This document shows, one piece after another, positions 7,056 through 14,073 of a DNA stretch of 28,448 bases; position 1 is the stretch's first letter; each line of letters opens with the position of its first letter. The notes under the pieces are model-generated. The model made no database searches. It saw only the letters and a program-made list of their open reading frames with translations, and was not told the DNA's origin. The position numbers and the translations under genes were made by a program. The stretch lies in contig DATLHO010000200.1 of assembly GCA_035539855.1 (NCBI GenBank), forward strand, positions 1-28,448. The letters run 5' to 3'. The DNA is from DATLHO01 sp035539855. GTDB taxonomy: Bacteria; Bacteroidota; Ignavibacteria; OLB7.

Positions 7056-10000
7056 TTCTTCGCTACCTCACTGCGGCAGTCCTCCTCTGCCTCGTCCCCA
7101 CGCTCGCACGCGCCCAGGCGCAGTGCGACCAGGACAAGTCGTGCGTCGGAACGGCGCTGACGATCGAGCGGACCCAGGGCAAGGGCGCGCAGTACGTCGA
7201 CATCGACCGATCGCCGAAGCTCATGGCGCTCGACACGGCGCTGACGTTCGAGGCGTGGCTCAAGCCCGTCGCGCAGCCCGGCCGGCGCCAGTACGTCGCC
7301 GGACTCTGGGGTCCGAATCGCGACAACAACGACCAGTGGGTGATCTACATCGAGGACACCCGCATCGTCTTCGCGCTGAGCGCTCCCGGCTCGCGCGCGG
7401 GCGACGCCGACAACACGATCGCGTCGGTGACGGTCCCCGATCTGTACACCCGCGGCTGGGTGCACCTCGCCGCGGCGTGGAGCGGGCGGACGACCGCCGC
7501 GCAGATCGTCATCGACGGATTCGCCGCCGGCTCGCCCGCAACGAACGCGCAGTACCCGCTGAGCCGGCTCAACCAGATCGAGAACTTCGCCCTGCCGCTG
7601 CAGCTCGCCAGCTCGAACGCGTTGTTCGACGACACGACGAACTACCGCTCGTTCATGGGCCAGATCGACGAGGTCCGCATCTGGCACCGCGCGCTCGCGC
7701 CGCAGGAGATCCGCTGCCAGATGAACCTGTCGCTCGCCGGCAACGAGCCCGGGCTGGTGCTGTACTATCGATGCAACGACGGCCAGGCCGCCGATCTCTG
7801 CGACGCGACGAACAACGGCGCGCGCGGACGCATGCGCAGCGGCGCCGCGTGTCGACCGAGCACGCGTGTCGTGCCGACGACCGTCGCGTTGACGCCGGCG
7901 ACCATCTCCGGCAGAATCGCCTGCGTCGGCGACACGACGCTGACCTTCAGCGCCGTCGACACGTCGTTCTGCGGAAGCCGCGTCTCGGTGCGCGTGACCG
8001 GACCCGACGCGTCGCTCTTCACGACGTCGGTCAGCACACTGACGCTCGCTCAGAACGCGCCGCAGAGCTTCACCGTGCGGCTGCGCGCGACGGTGCTCGG
8101 CCCGATCAGCGCGACGCTCGAGGTCGCCTCGACCAATCGCTGCGGCGCTCCCGCTCGCGTCCCGCTCGCGCTCGAGCGCACGAGCGATCTGAGTTACTCG
8201 AAGTCGCGGCTGCGGCTCGACACGCTGTACGTCGGCTGTCTCGAGCGCCGCAGCGCCGAGGACACCGTCCGCTTCTGCAACACGACCGCGGCCCCGCTGA
8301 CGATCCGCGCGGCGACGATGCGTGACACGGTCTTCACCGTGCGCGCGGGCAATCCGGCGAGGCCGCTGCCGGTGACGCTGGCGCCCGGTGAGTGCTGGGA
8401 TGTGATCGTGCGGATGAACGTGGAGGATACGACGCGCAGTCACTTCGACACGCTCCGCATCGACAGCGACGACCGGTGCCCCGGCAGCGGGCTGATTCCC
8501 GTGTTCGGCCACTCGCAGGATGTCTTCGAGATCCTCACGCGTGACGGCCGGCGGCGGCTGACCTCGATGGCGTTCGGCGCGACCTGTCCCGGACAGCTCA
8601 GCGACGTACAGTTGTACCAGTTGCGCAACCTCGTCAGCGAGCAGGTGGCGCTCGACACGATCGTGTATCCGGTGGGATTCCTCGGTCGGAGAATCTTCTT
8701 CCCGCTGGCGATGCTGCCGAACACCGCGCCGCCGCCGGAGTGGGCGCGATTCAAGCCGACCGGACCCGGACTGTTCGCCGGGGCGATCCGCTTCCGTGCG
8801 CTGTACAAGGGCTGCACGATCGAGAAGACGATCACGGTCACCGGCCGCGGCATCTCCGTCGACGTCGCGTTCGACGCCAGCCTCGTCGGCTTCGGCAGCG
8901 TGACGATCGGCAAGGCGCAGTCGCGCACGGTGACGATCACCAACCGCGGTCTCGACGCGAGACGCATGTCCGCATACCTGAAGGTCGGCGACGCCTTCCG
9001 CATCGTCGCGGGCCGCACGTTCACGATCACGCCGGGCCAGACCCTGCCGATCACGCTCGAGTTCCGCCCGCGCGAGCAGCGTCCGTATTACGACACGGTC
9101 TGCGTCTTCGACGAGCAGTGCTACGGCACCTACTGCATTCCGATCGACGGCGACGGCGTCTTCGAGGCGCTGTCGTTCGATCCTCCGTTCCTCGCCCTCG
9201 AGAATGTCCCCGGATGCAAGTGCGTCGACGGGACGATCGGCGTGCGCAACAACACGAGTGCGCCCCTGACGTTCACGTCGGCCGCGCTGAGCACGAGCGG
9301 TCGGTTCACGCTGACCAGCGGTCCGAGCAGCGGCACGCTCGCTCCGGGCGAGCGCGTCGTCTACGGCATCCGCTACTGTCCGAACGACCTCGTCGACGAC
9401 CGCGCCGACTTCACGTACCTCGACGTGCGGCTCTCCGGCGGCGAGCTCTACCAGGTTCTCGTCCGCGGGACGAGCGTCGTGCCGCGGCTGTACGTGACGC
9501 CGCTGACGACGTATGGTCCGGTCGAGGTCGGATGGTCGCGCACCGAGCGCATCCTCGTCGAGAACATCAGCAACGGCACCATCCGCATCGTCCAGCCGCC
9601 GTCGGTGCCGGCCGGCTACACGGTCGTCACGACGACGCCGGCGCTGCCGACGACGCTCTCGCCGCGCGACTCGCTCTGGGTCGACGTGCGCTTCGCGCCG
9701 ACGACGGCCGGTGCGTACAACGGCGCGATGACCTTCGACATCGACGACCCGTGCACACTCTCGCAGTCCGGCCAGTTGACCGGCTCCGGCGACGTCGTCA
9801 AGCTCGACGTGCCGCTGACGCTCGTCAACTTCGGACTGGTCAAGCCGTGCGACTGCGCCGAGCGCGAGGTGCCGCTTCCGAACGCGAGCAACTTCATCCC
9901 GATCACCATCGACTCGATCTGGATCGACGGCGTCGGCGTGACGTCGCCGCGTCCGGCGGTCTACCGCTGGCGCTCGCGCCGCGGCGGCGGCTCGAGCCTG

Positions 10001-11965
10001 CCGCTGACGATCGCGCCGCAGACGCAGGACACGCTCGTCGTCTCGTTCTGCCCGAACATTCCGGCGATCAACGCCAACGTCATCAGCAACGCGATGCTGC
10101 ACATCAGGGCGAGCACGCCGGGATGGTCGCAGGAATTCAAGACGACGCTAAGCGGACGCCGCGAGCTCAACTTCCAGCCGAACCGCGCGACCGTGCAGTT
10201 CCCGGCAACGCGCGTCGACACCGCGGCGCCGTCGGTGACGGTCGATCTGACCGTGCCCGATCAGTTCGCCAACCCGAGCGGCGACAGCGTCGTGATCACG
10301 GGACTCGCGTTCCGTCCGGACCAGCGCGTCTTCAGCGTCCGCGCGGCGAACAACGCTCCGCTGCCGTGGACGATTCGCCGCGGTCAGCGCTTCCCGATCG
10401 TCGTCGGCTTCTATCCCCGCGCGCCGAAGCTCTACACGGCACGGCTGGAGATCACGACGAGCTCGCCGTGCGCGGGCGTCGACACGACCATCCTGGTGCG
10501 CGGCGAAGGCTTCGCGCCGGCGTTCGGACTCGCCCTCGCGTTCGACACCGCCCGCGTCGGGCGCGACACGATGCGACTGACGACGTGCGACACGCTCGAG
10601 CTGCCGATCGTCTCCAACCGCCAGATCCCCCAGCAGGTGATCGACCTGGCGTTCCGCATCGGCTACGACTCGACGGCCCTGAAGCTCCTCGGCATCACCT
10701 CGAAGTACACGACGCAGGCGACCGTGGCCGACACCGGCGACGGCGCACGCGCGTCGCTGGTCGACGCCTGGTACGTCGGCGCGGATACGATCGCGCTGCT
10801 GCGGTTCGCCGTGATCGGGGGTCCTGTCTCCTTCCCGATCACACTCGACTCGATCGTCTTCGACAGCGACTCGCTGATGTTCTACAAGATCGTCGCCGGT
10901 GGCGACCGCGGCTTCGTCATCATCGACGAGCCGCGCATCGCGATCTCGTCGATGACCGCGTTCGACACCGTCAACGTTCGCAGTTGCGCCGACCGCATCG
11001 TCGTCGTGAGCAACCCCGGGGCGATCCCCGTGCGCTTCGATTCGCTCGGCGCGCTTCCTCCGGGACACCGCATCACCGCATCGACACGACCGATCCCGGC
11101 GACGCTCGCGCCCGGCGATTCGATTGCGATCACGCTGACGTACTGTGCGTTCGAGGAGGCGGTCTACGACACGACGATCCTGGCGGTCTCGAACGAGCCG
11201 TGCGCGATCGCGGACACCGGACGGGTTCGGAGCATCGGCTACGCGCCGCCATTCCCGGTCTCGTTCCTGTTCGACCCGAACGTCGGCGTCGTCGACGAGA
11301 TCCGAGGAGCGATCGCCGACACCGTCGAGGTGCCGATCACCGTCGACCGCGACATCCCGCAGACGCCGCTCGACGTCGAGATGTTCGTCGCCTACAACCG
11401 TCGCGCGCTGCAGTTGCTGGAGGTCACGAGCCGCTACGGCACGCCGGCCGCGGTCGAGTCGACCGGCGGCGTGACGCTGACGATGAACGGAACCGACAGC
11501 ATCGTCGCCGGCGAGCTCATGAAGATGCGCTTCGCCGTCGCGGTGCCCGACACGATCGTCTCGCCGATCAGGATCGATCGCGCTGGAATCCGTTTCGCCA
11601 GCGACTCGGCGTTCTTCGTCAAGCTGGTGCCGAGCGGGGATACGAGCCGCGTCGCCGTCGACGCGCGCTGCAACATCACGCGGATGAGCTTCCGCGGCGG
11701 ACTCAACAAGCTCGCCGCCGGTGTTCCCAATCCCGCGTCCACGACGATCGCCTTCGAGGTCGAGTTCGTCGAGGACGGACGCCCGCGCATGAGCGTCGCC
11801 GACGCCGCGGGCATCGAGGTCGCGCGCCTGCTCGTCGGCGAGCCGCTCTCCGGCGGCCGCTACCGGCTCGAGCTCGACGTCCGCGAGCTGGCCTCCGGCG
11901 TCTACTACTGCGTGTTCGACAACGGACGCTACCGGGCGGTGGAGCGATTCGTGGTCAGGAAGTGA
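7052..11965 (+). CDS. Giant surface protein: LamG, Ig-like repeats, two cohesin-like modules, T9SS tail
   Basis: This is a 1637-residue secreted protein. A Sec signal peptide (MILRYLTAAVLLCLVPTLARA) covers about 1-21. A LamG/concanavalin-type lectin domain follows at about 30-225 (VDIDRSPKLMALDTALTFEAW, QIDEVRIWHRALAPQEI). About 240-1150 consists of beta-sandwich repeats of the choice-of-anchor-D/ASH kind, marked by phrases such as VTITNRG, TLAPGERVVYGIRYCP and RFAPTTAGAYNG. Many cysteines occur, including C-x-C pairs in GCKCVDG and KPCDCAE, which suggests disulfide stabilisation. Two related cohesin-like modules lie at about 1157-1300 and 1400-1545. The last 80 residues are a T9SS type A sorting domain (NPASTTIAFEV to GVYYCVFDNG). 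It is coupled by ATGA to the DUF1501 gene and is 27 bases from the OmpA-type gene. Adhesion or glycan binding is likely, but the ligand is unknown. Confidence 0.88.
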   Translation: MILRYLTAAVLLCLVPTLARAQAQCDQDKSCVGTALTIERTQGKGAQYVDIDRSPKLMALDTALTFEAWLKPVAQPGRRQYVAGLWGPNRDNNDQWVIYIEDTRIVFALSAPGSRAGDADNTIASVTVPDLYTRGWVHLAAAWSGRTTAAQIVIDGFAAGSPATNAQYPLSRLNQIENFALPLQLASSNALFDDTTNYRSFMGQIDEVRIWHRALAPQEIRCQMNLSLAGNEPGLVLYYRCNDGQAADLCDATNNGARGRMRSGAACRPSTRVVPTTVALTPATISGRIACVGDTTLTFSAVDTSFCGSRVSVRVTGPDASLFTTSVSTLTLAQNAPQSFTVRLRATVLGPISATLEVASTNRCGAPARVPLALERTSDLSYSKSRLRLDTLYVGCLERRSAEDTVRFCNTTAAPLTIRAATMRDTVFTVRAGNPARPLPVTLAPGECWDVIVRMNVEDTTRSHFDTLRIDSDDRCPGSGLIPVFGHSQDVFEILTRDGRRRLTSMAFGATCPGQLSDVQLYQLRNLVSEQVALDTIVYPVGFLGRRIFFPLAMLPNTAPPPEWARFKPTGPGLFAGAIRFRALYKGCTIEKTITVTGRGISVDVAFDASLVGFGSVTIGKAQSRTVTITNRGLDARRMSAYLKVGDAFRIVAGRTFTITPGQTLPITLEFRPREQRPYYDTVCVFDEQCYGTYCIPIDGDGVFEALSFDPPFLALENVPGCKCVDGTIGVRNNTSAPLTFTSAALSTSGRFTLTSGPSSGTLAPGERVVYGIRYCPNDLVDDRADFTYLDVRLSGGELYQVLVRGTSVVPRLYVTPLTTYGPVEVGWSRTERILVENISNGTIRIVQPPSVPAGYTVVTTTPALPTTLSPRDSLWVDVRFAPTTAGAYNGAMTFDIDDPCTLSQSGQLTGSGDVVKLDVPLTLVNFGLVKPCDCAEREVPLPNASNFIPITIDSIWIDGVGVTSPRPAVYRWRSRRGGGSSLPLTIAPQTQDTLVVSFCPNIPAINANVISNAMLHIRASTPGWSQEFKTTLSGRRELNFQPNRATVQFPATRVDTAAPSVTVDLTVPDQFANPSGDSVVITGLAFRPDQRVFSVRAANNAPLPWTIRRGQRFPIVVGFYPRAPKLYTARLEITTSSPCAGVDTTILVRGEGFAPAFGLALAFDTARVGRDTMRLTTCDTLELPIVSNRQIPQQVIDLAFRIGYDSTALKLLGITSKYTTQATVADTGDGARASLVDAWYVGADTIALLRFAVIGGPVSFPITLDSIVFDSDSLMFYKIVAGGDRGFVIIDEPRIAISSMTAFDTVNVRSCADRIVVVSNPGAIPVRFDSLGALPPGHRITASTRPIPATLAPGDSIAITLTYCAFEEAVYDTTILAVSNEPCAIADTGRVRSIGYAPPFPVSFLFDPNVGVVDEIRGAIADTVEVPITVDRDIPQTPLDVEMFVAYNRRALQLLEVTSRYGTPAAVESTGGVTLTMNGTDSIVAGELMKMRFAVAVPDTIVSPIRIDRAGIRFASDSAFFVKLVPSGDTSRVAVDARCNITRMSFRGGLNKLAAGVPNPASTTIAFEVEFVEDGRPRMSVADAAGIEVARLLVGEPLSGGRYRLELDVRELASGVYYCVFDNGRYRAVERFVVRK

Positions 11966-11992
11966 TCATCTGATTTCAGAGACAACGACAAC

Positions 11993-14008
11993 GTGACGTA
12001 TCTGCGAACCATACGATCGGGCGCGGCACTGCTGGTGATTGCGGCGACGGGCGTCACCTCGGCCTCGGCCCAGGGCGCACGGCCGCGAGCCGAGGACGTC
12101 GCCTTTCGCTTCGGCGTCATCGGCGGGGCGACGCGCAACACGCACGACACGCGCGCGACCGTGTTCACCGGTGGCGCCGAGTGCGGCGCGTTCAGCGACG
12201 GCACCGGCAACGGATGGACCGGCGGACTCGTCGGCGAATTCCCGCTGCTGCGCCCGTGGCTCGATCTTTCGGCGCTCGCGACCGTCGCCGAGCGCGGCGG
12301 AGAGTTCGGCCAGGTCGTTACGGGAGGCCTGCCGGTGCTCGACCCGAACACCGACACCTACACTGAGCTGCAGCGCCGGCACTCGTACTCGGCCGGACTG
12401 CGCTCGTTCGTCGCCGAGCTCGGCGTGCGCGTCACGCCGATCGAGTCGATCCCGCTGTACGTGCGCGCGACGACGGCGATCGCCTTCCCGATCTCGCCGT
12501 CGTTCGAGCAGCGCGAGGAGATCCTCTCCCCCGTCGGCGTCCTCTATCCCGAAACCAACACGGCCGAGCGCGAGGTCGCCAGCGGCTCGATCGACAACGC
12601 GACGCAGTTCGCGTCGATCGCCGGCGCGATCGGCTACGACATCCCGCTCGGACCGCGCCTGACGGCTGCGCCGGAGATCAGCTACTACCATCCCCTCGGC
12701 GATCTGACGTCGCTCTATCGCTGGCGGGTGACGACGCTGCAGGGCGCGCTGTCGCTCAAGTACAGCTTCGGTGGCATCGTGCCCGAGCCGATCGTCGAGG
12801 CGCCAGTGCCGGAGCCGACCGCTCCGCAGCCCGCGCCGCTGGCTTCCGAGCTCGCGCCGATGACGAGCCTTGCGCTGACGCAGACGGTCGTCACCGAGAC
12901 GTTCCCGATTCTGCCGTACATCTTCTTCGACGCCGCATCGGCGACGCTGCCGTCGCGCTATGCGCGCATCGCCGCGGGCGATCGCGCGGGCTTCCGCGAG
13001 GAGTCGCTGCCGCGCCGCTCGCTCGATGCGTACTACCAGTTGCTGAACATCGTCGGCCACCGTCTCGACGATACACCGGGTGCGCGCATCACGCTCAAGG
13101 GCACCGCCGACGGGCGCGAGGAAAAGGTCCCCGGCGCCGCGAACAACCTGGCGCGCGCCCGCGCCCAGGCGGTCAAGGAATACCTGGTCGACACCTGGTC
13201 GATCGATCCGTCGCGCATCGACGTCGTGACGAGCGATCGGCCGACGCACCCGTCGAGCACGGTCTACGAGGAGGGATGGCACGAAAACCGACGGGTCGAG
13301 ATCAGCTCGACGCGCGACGACGTGCTGCGTCCGATCCTGCACCGTCGCTTCAACGAGTACACGGTCACCCCGGCGAGCGCCGAGTTTGCAGGCGCCTCGA
13401 GCGGTCCGATCGATTCCTGGGAGATGCGCGTGATCGCCGGCGGCGAGGTGGTCTACGAGCGCGAGGAAACGGGCGCGCCGCCCGAGAATCTGAGCTGGCC
13501 GATCGACGCTCGCGCGACCGAGCGGATTGGCGAAGCGATCGGCACCGCCGACTCGCTGCGCTGCGAGCTGACGCTGCATCCGAAGCAGGGCGAGCCGCTG
13601 AGGAAGACGATCTCGATGCCCGCGACCAAGACGCTGCAGCCGTACGAGGTGAGCCGACTCAGCCTGATCGTCTTCGACTTCGACCGCGCCGACATCAACG
13701 AGCAGAACCGGCGCATGGTCAGCTCGTTCGTCTCCGGATCGATCGCCGAGAGCTCGACGGCTACGATCACCGGATCGACCGATCGTCTCGGTGAGGCCGA
13801 GCACAACCGCCAGCTCTCGACGTTCCGCGCCGAGGCCGTCCGCGACCTGATCGTCGCCGAGCGGCCGACCGCGACGATCACGAGCGTCGAGGGCATCGGA
13901 CCGTCGCGGCTGCCCTACAGCAACGAGCTGCCCGAGGGCCGCTACTACTGCCGCACCGTGGCCGTCGAGGTCATGACGCCGATCATCAACGCGGCGTCGG
14001 CGGAGTAG
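11993..14008 (+). CDS. Outer-membrane protein with two OmpA C-terminal domains
   Basis: This 671-residue protein starts at GTG. It has a Sec signal peptide (LLVIAATGVTSASAQ, cut near residue 27), a beta-rich N-terminal part (about 30-260) that could be a barrel, and a Pro/Glu-rich linker (about 262-285). The first OmpA-like domain lies at about 305-440: YIFFDAASATLPSRY, NNLARARAQAVKEYL, WHENRRVEI. A beta-rich spacer follows, then a second OmpA domain at about 555-665: LIVFDFDRADINEQNRR, then GSTDRLGEAEHNRQLSTFRA with the usual peptidoglycan-contact Asp and Arg. OmpA domains bind diaminopimelate-type peptidoglycan, so this protein would tie the outer membrane to the wall. It is the last gene of the surface operon. 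Two such domains in one chain is unusual. No clear Shine-Dalgarno site is seen, so the GTG start is the best but not a certain choice. Confidence 0.87.
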   Translation: MTYLRTIRSGAALLVIAATGVTSASAQGARPRAEDVAFRFGVIGGATRNTHDTRATVFTGGAECGAFSDGTGNGWTGGLVGEFPLLRPWLDLSALATVAERGGEFGQVVTGGLPVLDPNTDTYTELQRRHSYSAGLRSFVAELGVRVTPIESIPLYVRATTAIAFPISPSFEQREEILSPVGVLYPETNTAEREVASGSIDNATQFASIAGAIGYDIPLGPRLTAAPEISYYHPLGDLTSLYRWRVTTLQGALSLKYSFGGIVPEPIVEAPVPEPTAPQPAPLASELAPMTSLALTQTVVTETFPILPYIFFDAASATLPSRYARIAAGDRAGFREESLPRRSLDAYYQLLNIVGHRLDDTPGARITLKGTADGREEKVPGAANNLARARAQAVKEYLVDTWSIDPSRIDVVTSDRPTHPSSTVYEEGWHENRRVEISSTRDDVLRPILHRRFNEYTVTPASAEFAGASSGPIDSWEMRVIAGGEVVYEREETGAPPENLSWPIDARATERIGEAIGTADSLRCELTLHPKQGEPLRKTISMPATKTLQPYEVSRLSLIVFDFDRADINEQNRRMVSSFVSGSIAESSTATITGSTDRLGEAEHNRQLSTFRAEAVRDLIVAERPTATITSVEGIGPSRLPYSNELPEGRYYCRTVAVEVMTPIINAASAE

Positions 14009-14073
14009 AACCGAAAGCGCAGAACGACTCGCACGAGTCATCCCGGCTAGCCCGGAAGCTCTCCCCGGAACCC

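Noticed and set aside
6758..10102. Leftward open frame of over 1100 codons opposite the DUF1501 and giant-protein genes
   Set aside because: Very rich in Arg, Asp, Val and His with no domain, and antisense to clear coding sequence. Long antisense frames are expected at this G+C content because stop codons are rare.
8740..11973. Rightward open frame of over 1000 codons in another frame of the giant gene
   Set aside because: Arginine-rich out-of-frame translation of the same repeats, without a signal peptide or recognisable domain.
14009..14073. GACTCG-CA-CGAGTC (14026-14039) as a terminator between the OmpA and M16 genes
   Set aside because: Only about five effective base pairs with a GCAC loop and no T-tract, far weaker than other terminators in the window.
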